Assembly (NCBI GenBank): GCA_034004165.1
Contig: JAVEXI010000036.1
Location: 1 to 17,084, forward strand
Length of the DNA stretch: 17,084 nucleotides
Reading direction: 5' to 3'
From: Gudongella sp034004165
GTDB lineage: Bacteria > Bacillota > Clostridia > Tissierellales > Tissierellaceae
Each line of letters starts with the position of its first letter. The stretch's first letter is position 1. The translations under genes and the position numbers were made by a program. A model generated the notes under the pieces. It ran no database searches, was not told the origin of the DNA, and saw only the letters and a list, made by a program, of their open reading frames with translations. Of this stretch, positions 8,067-14,949 are shown piece by piece.

Positions 8067-8954
8067 CTACAATCTTTCAAGATATTCTTTAACTTCCCTA
8101 GCAATACCTATTTCAAAAGATTCAGGTCGATACCCAAAGTCAGCGGTTGCTTCTTTATGTGAAAAACTTCTGTCTTCACTCATTCTTTGTACTCTCTCAA
8201 CATAATCGATTTTACCTAATGTAATTCCTTTAAGAACTCTAGCTATGATTAGACCGAAACCTAGAGGGAAACTTATGAATGTTGTTTTCCTGCCAAGGTT
8301 AATGCTTATCAAATCTAATGCTTCAATCATTGAAATAGGTTTTTCACCAGATAAGATATATTCTGACTTCGCTTTATCTGCCGGCATCATCAATACTTTA
8401 TAATAGGCCTTACCTAAATCTCTAGCATTTACTGGTTGAATCAAGTTCTTACCATGATTGATAACTGGGAAAACCCTCAATCTATCAACCATTTTTATAA
8501 ATTTGCTCATATTTCTGTCGTATAAATCTCCATAGATCATTGTAGGCCTCAAGATTGTCATACTAACATTACATATAGAAAGAGCTTTCTTAATTTCCTG
8601 TTCAATCATAACATATTCATCAGATGCTATTCGAAACTTAGAAAAAATTCCTGTTGTATGTACACTTATGATTTTCTTTACATCATTTCTGATTGCTGCA
8701 TTTAGTATTTTTAATGTGTATCTTATACTAGTAATATGGACAATCTCATCCGCATCTTGCGTTGCTATTTTTAGAAACTCTTCATCATTTAAATCTCCCA
8801 CAACTTTTTCAATATTTAATCCACTACTATCTATTAAAGATGTATCAGAAGTCTCTCTAACAACGCAGCGAATAGATCCTTCATATTTATTATTAATTAA
8901 TTCTTCAAGAAAGTATCTACCGCTGTGCCCTGTAATTCCAGTAACTAATAGCAT
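8067..8954 (-). CDS. NAD(P)-dependent epimerase/dehydratase (extended SDR)
   Basis: This Rossmann-fold protein of 295 residues belongs to the nucleotide-sugar epimerase/dehydratase superfamily. The dinucleotide motif TGITGHSG is at residues 5-12, followed by a VVGDLNDEEFL acidic patch and VHITSIRYT at the end of strand four. ISVHTTGIFSK near 96-106 and LRPTMIYG near 140 are conserved extended-SDR segments. The tyrosine expected in a YxxxK catalytic pair is Tyr114, but position +4 is Glu (YVMIE), so the canonical lysine is absent. This places it nearer atypical NAD(P)H-binding SDRs than classic UDP-sugar epimerases. It probably supplies or modifies a nucleotide sugar for the operon. GGAGTG precedes the ATG; the stop lies just before the GT4 gene. 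Reaction not assignable. Confidence 0.75.
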   Translation of the reverse strand: MLLVTGITGHSGRYFLEELINNKYEGSIRCVVRETSDTSLIDSSGLNIEKVVGDLNDEEFLKIATQDADEIVHITSIRYTLKILNAAIRNDVKKIISVHTTGIFSKFRIASDEYVMIEQEIKKALSICNVSMTILRPTMIYGDLYDRNMSKFIKMVDRLRVFPVINHGKNLIQPVNARDLGKAYYKVLMMPADKAKSEYILSGEKPISMIEALDLISINLGRKTTFISFPLGFGLIIARVLKGITLGKIDYVERVQRMSEDRSFSHKEATADFGYRPESFEIGIAREVKEYLERL

Positions 8955-8982
8955 CTAATCACTCCAGTATAATATCTATTTT

Positions 8983-9603
8983 CTAATCTGTTTTCTCTTT
9001 AGTCAATTTAGCCAGTACTCCTGTTCCACCTTCTATTACACCTTTTCGCCTTAATACTGCTGTAAATGTTCCTGCGAAGCATAGGAAGTCAAACCAAAGG
9101 CTCCTTCTTCGCACATACTCACCGTCCAGTTTTGCTTTATCTTCAATGGGTAGCTCATCTCGTCCATTAATCTGCGCCCACCCGGTTAGCCCAACTGGTA
9201 TATCGTTAGCACCATATTTATCTCTTTCAGTTATCAAATCGTCTTGGTTCCAAAGGGCTGGTCTGGGACCTATTATACTCATCTCACCCTTTAATATATT
9301 GATTATCTGAGGGAGTTCATCTAAACTGGTTTTTCTTAAAAATTTACCAACTCTCGTTATCCATTGGTCTGGGTTCTCTAAAAGATGCGTTGGAGTATCT
9401 TTAGGTGTATCTATTCGCATAGTACGAAATTTAAGTATATTAAAATATGTTTTATGTATGCCTACTCTTTTTTGTTTAAATAGAACAGGGCCTGGAGAGT
9501 CAAGTTTGATTGCAATAATAAGTATTAAGAAAATTGGAGATAAAACTATTATCCCTAATATGGATAAGATTATATCAAATAGTCTCTTGATTTTAAGATA
9601 CAC
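8983..9603 (-). CDS. Initiating sugar-phosphate transferase (monotopic phosphoglycosyl transferase)
   Basis: This is a short-form undecaprenyl-phosphate sugar-1-phosphate transferase of 206 residues, the enzyme that starts lipid-linked glycan synthesis at the inner membrane face. A single hydrophobic re-entrant helix (about residues 8-33, with SPIFLILIIAIKLDSPGP) is followed by LFKQKRVGIHKTYFNILKFRTM. The catalytic Asp-Glu dyad is in KTSLDELPQIINILKGEMS, and IGPRPAL and LTGWAQINGRDELP complete the signature. The C-terminal tail is short and basic. It lacks the long membrane domain of WbaP/WcaJ and matches PglC/EpsL length. The start is GTG, supported by GGAGG ten bases upstream. As the first enzyme gene of the operon it probably fixes the first sugar; the actual sugar cannot be read. 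Confidence 0.92.
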   Translation of the reverse strand: MYLKIKRLFDIILSILGIIVLSPIFLILIIAIKLDSPGPVLFKQKRVGIHKTYFNILKFRTMRIDTPKDTPTHLLENPDQWITRVGKFLRKTSLDELPQIINILKGEMSIIGPRPALWNQDDLITERDKYGANDIPVGLTGWAQINGRDELPIEDKAKLDGEYVRRRSLWFDFLCFAGTFTAVLRRKGVIEGGTGVLAKLTKEKTD

Positions 9604-9623
9604 TTCTTATTTACCTCCAAAAT

Positions 9624-10238
9624 TTACTCTGTAAAGAATCGCTCTATTTTACCCTCTGGATAACTAATCTCACCAAGCCTTTTCATTATGTCTTCTTCGT
9701 AGGTGTACGATGTAATTACTATTCCATCATGTTTTATAGTATCAATTTCATTTCTTGAAATTATCTTATAGCCAAATAATTCTTTGCCTTGTCTGTCAGT
9801 ATCGTCGTCTATTATGGCAACTACTTTTAAATTTCCATTTGATCTGCTCTTTATTATTCCCAGTATTGTTTCGGCTACTTCACCTGCGCCGTATACTAGA
9901 ACACTCTTATAGCCTTTGCTTTCGAGCTTGATTAGGAATCTCTCAATGCTTTTTTCTGCAAGACGATAGAGTTCCAGTAGCTCGTGATAGTATGTGATGG
10001 AAAGATAATTCTTTCTCTTTAAGCCTTCTGAGGTTATATTGTAGTATACTATTTTGGCTGATTTGTAGTCTCTTTTTAAATAGCCGTTCTCTTCCAGTTT
10101 GTCGATGTAGTTGTTTACCATTGATGCTGCACTTTCTATGACTCTGGCTATTTCGCCCTGGGTTGTATCAGGGTTCTTTTCTATGTGTTCTAATAATAGA
10201 AGTTCTTTCAGCTCTGATGTAGGGTTGAAAAATTTCAT
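9624..10238 (-). CDS. Winged-helix regulator fused to a Rossmann domain
   Basis: This 204-residue protein is the first gene of the polysaccharide operon. Residues 1-75 form a MarR/ArsR-like winged helix: LKELLLLEHIEKNPDTTQ, recognition region ARVIESAASMVNNYIDKL, wing YLKRDYKSAKIVYYNITSEG. A helical linker (about 80-105) leads to a Rossmann-like domain that starts with VLVYGAGEVAETIL and continues with VVAIIDDDTDRQG and GIVITSYTYEEDI. The second domain resembles the N-terminal nucleotide-sugar-binding domain of PglD-type proteins and could sense a sugar nucleotide or dinucleotide. It may regulate its own operon. The ATG at 10238 is chosen because AAAGGAGAG lies seven bases upstream and a promoter ends just before it; longer readings would start upstream of that promoter. 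The ligand and the operator are unknown. Confidence 0.75.
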   Translation of the reverse strand: MKFFNPTSELKELLLLEHIEKNPDTTQGEIARVIESAASMVNNYIDKLEENGYLKRDYKSAKIVYYNITSEGLKRKNYLSITYYHELLELYRLAEKSIERFLIKLESKGYKSVLVYGAGEVAETILGIIKSRSNGNLKVVAIIDDDTDRQGKELFGYKIISRNEIDTIKHDGIVITSYTYEEDIMKRLGEISYPEGKIERFFTE

Positions 10239-10268
10239 GTTGTTGCTCTCCTTTGTGGTTATGGGAAT

Positions 10269-10297
10269 ATTATAACATGGATTGTTCGTTTTGTGAA
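10269..10297 (-). promoter_or_regulatory. Promoter of the polysaccharide operon
   Basis: On the minus strand the -35 box TTCACA (10292-10297) is separated by exactly 17 bases from a perfect TATAAT (10269-10274) preceded by TG, giving an extended -10. Transcription should begin near 10262, leaving a leader of about 24 bases before the ATG at 10238. It is the only strong promoter seen ahead of the whole gene string down to position 119, and the genes are closely spaced, so it probably drives the entire cluster. Confidence 0.8.
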
Positions 10298-10309
10298 TGA
10301 TTAATAAGG

Positions 10310-10473
10310 ACAATTGAGAATTGACAGTTGACAATTAAAAGATTAAAAACAATTGACAATTGACGATTGACAATGGACAATTAAAAGATTTAAAAACAAA
10401 TGATTAAAATCAAAAAATTAAAGGCAAAAAATCAAAAGCAAATGCAAGATCCTTCGCAAGCTCAGGATGACAG
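10310..10473. repeat. Composite intergenic repeat, copy 1
   Basis: This spacer element has three parts in order. First are degenerate heptads of AATTGAC type (10310-10336 and 10350-10382). Next is the module CAATTAAAAGATTxAAAA, found twice (10332-10349 and 10378-10396). Last is an imperfect hairpin unit, ATCCTTCG...CTCAGGATGACAG (10449-10473), with ATCCT/AGGAT arms. The same parts recur in the same order and orientation at 16274-16369. No gene is visible here. The hairpin unit lies just downstream of the glycerate kinase stop and may slow or end transcription, but no T-run follows it on the minus strand directly. Confidence 0.8.
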
Positions 10474-10483
10474 GACTGGGGGA

Positions 10484-11614
10484 TTAGTATGACAGGGACA
10501 GGATTCTAGCGAGGTGGGTGCCGGTTGATTCGACGAGGGATGCAGCGTTTTTGATTGCTTCTTCCAGTGGCATTGGTTTGTCTACGATGGGGAGTATTAA
10601 GTCTACTCCTGTGTTGTAGAGTTCTTCATAGCCTTCTTCCAGTCCTCCACCGATGGCGATTACTGGAACGTTTTTTGACTTAGCTCTTTTTGCTATGCCA
10701 GATATTGCTTTTCCGTGTGCAGACTGGCTGTCTATTCTACCTTCTCCTGTTATTACTACATCTGCATTTTCAAGTTTTTCGTCAAATTTTAATATTTCAA
10801 GCATTATATCTATTCCGCGCTCTAAACGAGCATTGCAAAATGCGACAAGTCCGGCTCCAAGGCCACCTGCCGCTCCACTTCCAGGCATATCTAATACATC
10901 CTTTTCAAGCTGTTCTTTTATTTTGTCAGCTAGGTGCATTAAGTTGTTATCCAGTTGCTCTACCATTTCTGGAGTTGCTCCTTTTTGTGGACCGTATACA
11001 AAAGATGCTCCATTTGGTCCGCAAAGTGGATTGGTTACGTCTGATATTACGATTATTTCTGCTTCATTCAATAATTTATTGCTATTTAAAATATCTATTG
11101 TTTGAAGTTTATTAAGATTTCCTCCACCAAAAGGAAGTTCTTCTCCATTTTTATCTTTGAAGGATATTCCTAGAGCCTGTGCCATACCGATTCCACCGTC
11201 GTTTGTGGCAGATCCACCTATGCCTATGTAGAGCTTTTTACAGCCCATCTCTAGTGCCTTTTTGATTAGCTCTCCTGTTCCGTATGTTGTTGTGTTGAGT
11301 GGATCGAGTATGCCGTCTTTAACCAGTGTAATCCCCGATGCTGCTGCCATCTCTATTATTGCGCTTCCATCGGGTAGTATTCCAAAGTAGGAATCGATGG
11401 TGTTTCCGGATGGGCCTGTTACTTCTGTATTGATTATTGTACCACCGGTTGCTGTTATAAGTGCGTCAACTGTTCCTTCGCCTCCGTCTGCTATTGGGAG
11501 TTTTGTTATGTTTGCGTTGGGCATAACAGAAAGAAGCCCTCTTTCAAGGGCGTTGGATACTTCTATGGATGACAGTGATCCTTTGAAGGAATCGGATGCG
11601 ATTAGAAGGTTCAT
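10484..11614 (-). CDS. glxK: Glycerate kinase
   Basis: This full-length 376-residue member of the GarK/GlxK family phosphorylates D-glycerate with ATP to 2- or 3-phosphoglycerate in the cytoplasm. Landmarks in order are ASDSFKGSLSSIEVSNALE (residues 7-25), IADGGEGTVDAL near 42, IEMAAASGI near 87, YIGIGGSATNDGG near 130, SDVTNPLCGPNGAS near 195, GSGAAGGLGAGL near 245 and TGEGRIDSQSAHGK near 290. All are family hallmarks. It is the third gene of an operon whose junctions are both four-base ATGA overlaps; GGAG lies seven bases before its ATG, inside the preceding gene. The link between glycerate metabolism and the two upstream signalling-type genes is not obvious. It may have been captured into the operon or may respond to the same cue. 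Confidence 0.93.
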   Translation of the reverse strand: MNLLIASDSFKGSLSSIEVSNALERGLLSVMPNANITKLPIADGGEGTVDALITATGGTIINTEVTGPSGNTIDSYFGILPDGSAIIEMAAASGITLVKDGILDPLNTTTYGTGELIKKALEMGCKKLYIGIGGSATNDGGIGMAQALGISFKDKNGEELPFGGGNLNKLQTIDILNSNKLLNEAEIIVISDVTNPLCGPNGASFVYGPQKGATPEMVEQLDNNLMHLADKIKEQLEKDVLDMPGSGAAGGLGAGLVAFCNARLERGIDIMLEILKFDEKLENADVVITGEGRIDSQSAHGKAISGIAKRAKSKNVPVIAIGGGLEEGYEELYNTGVDLILPIVDKPMPLEEAIKNAASLVESTGTHLARILSLSY

Positions 11615-12084
11615 AACAATTCTCCAATTGAGTACAACTTTCTCTCTAACTCCATGTAGGCGAGGGTTTCTTCTTCTAGTTTTTCCATTTTCTTATAGGT
11701 GTTGTCATAGGTTGGGCAGCCGCTGGATGGCATGGTGTAGTTGTTTGTGGCTGCTCGTAGGTCTTTAAATGCTTCAATAATTACCTCGTTGTCTTTTTCT
11801 ATATCTTCAATAGCTAGTTTAAGTTCTTTTAATAGTTCTTCGTCTTTTTTCTTATTGTATTCCCAAATTAAAGGCAGCACTACCATTTGTTTTTTTACCA
11901 TTGCAAGTTCCAGCTCGTTCTCAACTTTGCCATAAGCTCTGTGCACTTTTATTAGCTCTTCATGACAATCGTCGTAGTGCACTCTCAGTATCTTATTGGC
12001 CAATGCTTTTATTACAGGAAGCTCCTGCTTTAGGTATCCTAAGTAGTTATCTGATATATCTTTTATTATTTCGTTTACGTTCAT
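11611..12084 (-). CDS. RIC/ScdA-like helical protein lacking its iron ligands
   Basis: This 157-residue, mainly helical protein resembles the C-terminal hemerythrin-like domain of the RIC (ScdA/YtfE) iron-sulfur-cluster repair family. The best match is ATNNYTMPSSGCPTY (residues 112-126), which corresponds to the inter-helix T-N/S-x-Y-x-P-P-x-x-A/G-C-x-T segment of RIC proteins; YLKQELPVI and ILRVHYDDCHEEL also fit. Where RIC proteins place di-iron ligands, this sequence has Tyr14-Leu15 for His-His, Ala61 and Lys65 for His and Glu, Asn99 for His, and Tyr143/Glu145 for His, leaving only Glu147. The N-terminal ScdA domain is absent. Iron binding as in RIC is therefore unlikely, and it may be a structural or regulatory relative. 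GGAGG precedes the ATG, and both ends overlap neighbours by ATGA. The alignment is from memory. Confidence 0.6.
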   Translation of the reverse strand: MNVNEIIKDISDNYLGYLKQELPVIKALANKILRVHYDDCHEELIKVHRAYGKVENELELAMVKKQMVVLPLIWEYNKKKDEELLKELKLAIEDIEKDNEVIIEAFKDLRAATNNYTMPSSGCPTYDNTYKKMEKLEEETLAYMELERKLYSIGELL

Positions 12085-14306
12085 TGTATTTCCTCCTGTG
12101 TTTTGTTATCTAGAAACGCAAGGAATATTTCGACTATATGCGGGTCAAACTGTGTGCCTGCATTGTCGAACAGCTCTTTCTTTGCTTCTTCTACTGATAT
12201 TGCCTTTCTATACGGCCTATCCTGTGTCATTGCATCGAACGAGTCCACAACTGTTAATATTCGAGCCAATAGTGGAATTTCTTCTCCCTTTAGATTTCTT
12301 GGATAGCCTTTTCCGTCCCATCTTTCGTGATGAGACAATATGTATTCTGAAACTGCTGACAGCTCTGGTACTGTATGCGCAATTCTATAGCCCATCTCTG
12401 GGTGTTTTTTCATTTCAGTCCACTCTTCGTCTGTCAGTTTACCAGGTTTCATTAGTATTCTTTCGTCGATACCTACTTTCCCTATATCATGAAGCATGGA
12501 GAGCACTTCAAGCTCATCCAGTTGGAAGTCGCTTAAGCCCAGCACAGTTCCAACTTCTCTGCAGAAATAACCCAGTCTATCGCCGTGTTCTTTGGTCTCG
12601 TAGCTCTTTTCAAACAGCGTGCTTACGATGGACTGTAAAACGACGTTTCTATAGCTCTTTGCACCCAGAAGCTTGCTTTTGTACATGTTGTCTTCGGCTT
12701 CTTTGATAACGTCTTTCCAGTCGGAGTCGGCATTTGTTTTTTCTGCACATCCCAGTGATATGCTTAGTTTCGTTTCTTCTAAAATCCTATGGTTGCTTGC
12801 ATCTTTAATTTTGGCACATATTTCTTGACCCTTACGCTCATTTGTATGTGGAAGTAAAATGACGAATTCGTCTCCACCCCACCGGAATAATGTATCGGTT
12901 TCTCTGCATTGATTGCGAATTGATTTGGCAACTGCTGCAAGGGCTTTGTCGCCAACCTGATATCCAAATGCATCGTTAATTATCTTTAATCCGTCCAGGT
13001 CTCCCATTATGACTGTGACAGGATACATCATTTTCTTTTCTATTCTATCCAGTTGCATCTGGAAATAAGCCCTGTTGTACAGCCCTGTGACGGGATCTCG
13101 GTAGCTTAGGAACTCTATCTTTTCAAGTTTTTTGTTTTCTTCTGTCAAGTCTCTAAAGACCAGAACAGATCCGGTTATTTCGCCATCACCGTTAATTATT
13201 GGCGCAGCTCTTTCCGTGATGAGACTTTCTTTCCCAGATTTTGACCTTAGGAATGCGTAATTTGGAAGATTGACTATTTCTCCACTTTCAAGGGATAGAC
13301 ACGCAGAGTTCTCGTATATATCTTCTGATTTATCAGATACGTCAAAGACGTTGCTTATGTATTGACCCGTGGCTTCGCCGTAGTTCCAGCCAGTCAGATC
13401 CTCTGCAACTTTATTTATCATCTCGATACTGCCGTTTCCATCTGTCGTTATAACGCCATCACCGATGGAATATAGGGTAGTCCTAAGCTTTTCCTTTTCT
13501 TCATAAAGTGCCAGCTCTGCAAGTTTATTGGAGGTTACATCAGAGTATACTGCAACTATCTCACCCGATGGAATTTTAAATACTATGTTCTCATACCACT
13601 TATAAACTCCTTTTTCGTGATAAACTCTGGCAGGATACTTGACTGTTTCGCCAGTTTTATTTACTTTTTGAAATATCTCTACAATTCCAAATTCTTCTAT
13701 GCCAGGCCGCATGTCTCCAAGTTGCTTACCTACTACATCTTCTCTTTTCCACCCCTCTATTTCCAGACACTTGGGGTTAACTGCCTGTATTATGTAATCA
13801 TTTGCAACGCTTCCATCGCCTTTTACGTCATAAACTATCATAGCTGATGGAGAGTTGAAAAATAGGCTTAAATAAACTCTCTCACTTTGTTTAAGGGAAT
13901 GTTCAAATTCTTGTTTTATCTTCTCTATATTTGATTCTGTCTGCTTATACCTTGAGGCTTCGTGAAAAAATACTGCCAGGTGATCTTCTTTTGGTACAAA
14001 GGCAAATACCAGATACCATCTGCTATTTCGTTCCATAATCAGTTCAAATTCAGTTTTTTCGCCTGATTTAAAAGTTTTTGCCAGAGCATCAAACCATTTA
14101 AGGTCGACGTCGGCAGACTGAAATAGCCATTCTCTCATCCTCATTCCAATGATATCATCACGCTTAAGGGACATTCTGCTTTCAACTGCTCTATTGACAT
14201 CAACGAGCACAAAATCTGTAACCTCGCCACTATCATCATAAACAGCTTTATTCAGTGTCACAATAATTGGCATTTCTCTAAGCAATAGCTCGTTTACATC
14301 CGACAT
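12081..14306 (-). CDS. PAS-PAS-PAS-GGDEF-HD-GYP c-di-GMP synthase/phosphodiesterase
   Basis: This soluble signalling protein of about 741 residues has no membrane segment. Three PAS-type sensor regions (about 5-110, 130-255, 265-395) are separated by a short coiled coil (TESNIEKIKQEFEHSLKQ). A GGDEF domain follows: YRDPVTGLYNRAYF, then RETD-TLFRW-GGDEF, where the GGDEF motif is at about 477-481 and RETD is a correctly spaced inhibitory (I) site. The C-terminal HD-GYP domain has HDIGKVGI near 606, HHERWDGKGYP near 657-668 and DSFDAMTQDRPYR. All signature residues of both catalytic domains are kept, so it may both make and hydrolyse c-di-GMP. The ATG at 14306 is preferred to a GTG at 14318 that would overlap the GAGGGGG ribosome binding site. 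It is the first gene of a three-gene overlapping operon. The PAS ligands are unknown. Confidence 0.9.
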   Translation of the reverse strand: MSDVNELLLREMPIIVTLNKAVYDDSGEVTDFVLVDVNRAVESRMSLKRDDIIGMRMREWLFQSADVDLKWFDALAKTFKSGEKTEFELIMERNSRWYLVFAFVPKEDHLAVFFHEASRYKQTESNIEKIKQEFEHSLKQSERVYLSLFFNSPSAMIVYDVKGDGSVANDYIIQAVNPKCLEIEGWKREDVVGKQLGDMRPGIEEFGIVEIFQKVNKTGETVKYPARVYHEKGVYKWYENIVFKIPSGEIVAVYSDVTSNKLAELALYEEKEKLRTTLYSIGDGVITTDGNGSIEMINKVAEDLTGWNYGEATGQYISNVFDVSDKSEDIYENSACLSLESGEIVNLPNYAFLRSKSGKESLITERAAPIINGDGEITGSVLVFRDLTEENKKLEKIEFLSYRDPVTGLYNRAYFQMQLDRIEKKMMYPVTVIMGDLDGLKIINDAFGYQVGDKALAAVAKSIRNQCRETDTLFRWGGDEFVILLPHTNERKGQEICAKIKDASNHRILEETKLSISLGCAEKTNADSDWKDVIKEAEDNMYKSKLLGAKSYRNVVLQSIVSTLFEKSYETKEHGDRLGYFCREVGTVLGLSDFQLDELEVLSMLHDIGKVGIDERILMKPGKLTDEEWTEMKKHPEMGYRIAHTVPELSAVSEYILSHHERWDGKGYPRNLKGEEIPLLARILTVVDSFDAMTQDRPYRKAISVEEAKKELFDNAGTQFDPHIVEIFLAFLDNKTQEEIQ

Positions 14307-14353
14307 TCGCTTCTGCACCCCCTCAAAGTGGTCATTTTTGTATTACATGATTA

Positions 14354-14382
14354 ATTATATATAATTATGATTATGAATACAA
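14354..14382 (-). promoter_or_regulatory. Promoter of the GGDEF/HD-GYP operon
   Basis: On the minus strand TTGTAT (14377-14382) and TATAAT (14354-14359) are separated by 17 bases of A+T-rich sequence. Transcription should start near 14347, giving a leader of about 40 bases with GAGGGGG before the ATG at 14306. The -35 box directly abuts the T-run of the upstream amidase terminator, so the operon has its own start. Confidence 0.7.
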
Positions 14383-14436
14383 CAAAAAGGCAGAATTTTA
14401 TTGATATTTTTTTAACATCATTAAGATTCTGCCTTT
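14381..14436 (-). terminator. Intrinsic terminator of the sigma factor-amidase operon
   Basis: Arms AAAGGCAGAAT (14386-14396) and ATTCTGCCTTT (14426-14436) pair perfectly and extend inward with one mismatch to a stem of about 20 pairs with a small loop. On the minus strand the stem is followed by TTTTTG. It lies 46 bases past the amidase stop. A shorter T-rich tail on the plus side could make it weakly bidirectional. Confidence 0.8.
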
Positions 14437-14481
14437 CAATTTTAACTATCTGATAAAAAAGCTATTTTTACTTATTTTTAA

Positions 14482-14949
14482 TTAAATTGAATCATAAAAC
14501 TGAGTCCACTCTCTCCAGCCCATTGGAGACATTTTTGCAGGACAATTTTTCAAACTTGCATCATAGTGCCTTACTACGCAACTTTTAGGCAAGTTATATT
14601 TCTTAAGGAGTTCTCTTATTAATTGTGTTCCTTTTATCTTAGTTTCCTCCCAATTGCCATCTGAGTTGATACAAAGCTCGATTCCTATGGAGTTGCTATT
14701 TGTTATTCCATATCTCCCCTTACCATCTCCACAGTGCCATGCCGCATTTTCATCTTCCACAATCTGCCATATTTCATTGCTATCGACAAAGTAATGACTT
14801 GATGCGTTTCTGCCAGGGCTGTTGAAATATAGGTAGTGATTTCTTGCTCCTGCACCTTTGTTGGCATTACCTGTGTCATGCACCACAATATATTTTATTT
14901 TTTCTCCGTATCTTGGTGCATAATTATATTTTATCAGTGACTTTATCAT
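14482..14949 (-). CDS. N-acetylmuramoyl-L-alanine amidase (CwlA-like, Amidase_2)
   Basis: This compact zinc amidase of 155 residues is predicted to cut the bond between N-acetylmuramic acid and the stem-peptide L-alanine in peptidoglycan. The zinc ligands expected from T7 lysozyme and CwlA are present: His24 in IVVHDTGN, His128 in VVRHYDAS and Cys136 in LKNCPAKM, with Lys134 in place as the catalytic-site lysine. SSHYFVDSNEIWQIVED (50-66) and SIGIELCINSDGNW (87-100) are also CwlA-like. There is no signal peptide and no cell-wall-binding repeat, as in phage or prophage endolysins that need a holin. The ATG at 14949 shares one base with the sigma-factor stop (TGATG), and AAGGAGGG stands eight bases upstream, so the TTG at 14952 is less likely. 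A terminator follows. No other phage gene is nearby. Confidence 0.9.
   Translation of the reverse strand: MIKSLIKYNYAPRYGEKIKYIVVHDTGNANKGAGARNHYLYFNSPGRNASSHYFVDSNEIWQIVEDENAAWHCGDGKGRYGITNSNSIGIELCINSDGNWEETKIKGTQLIRELLKKYNLPKSCVVRHYDASLKNCPAKMSPMGWREWTQFYDSI

Noticed and set aside
8057..8104. Longer N-terminus for the GT4 protein
   Set aside because: It would overlap the epimerase gene without a ribosome binding site; AGGTG supports the ATG at 8056.
10239..10334. Longer N-terminus for the winged-helix regulator
   Set aside because: The extension covers the extended -10 promoter and part of the heptad repeat, and the ATG at 10238 has AAAGGAGAG.
10449..10473. A firm terminator for the glycerate kinase operon
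   Set aside because: The hairpin is imperfect and is not followed directly by a T-run on the minus strand, so it is kept only as part of the repeat.
10653..11115. Two overlapping plus-strand open frames
   Set aside because: They lie fully opposite the glycerate kinase gene, have no ribosome binding site, and give no recognisable protein.
12098..12706. Plus-strand open frame of about 200 codons
   Set aside because: It is antisense to the HD-GYP region, whose motifs are complete; the frame is rich in Leu, Ser and Arg, as expected of an antisense shadow.
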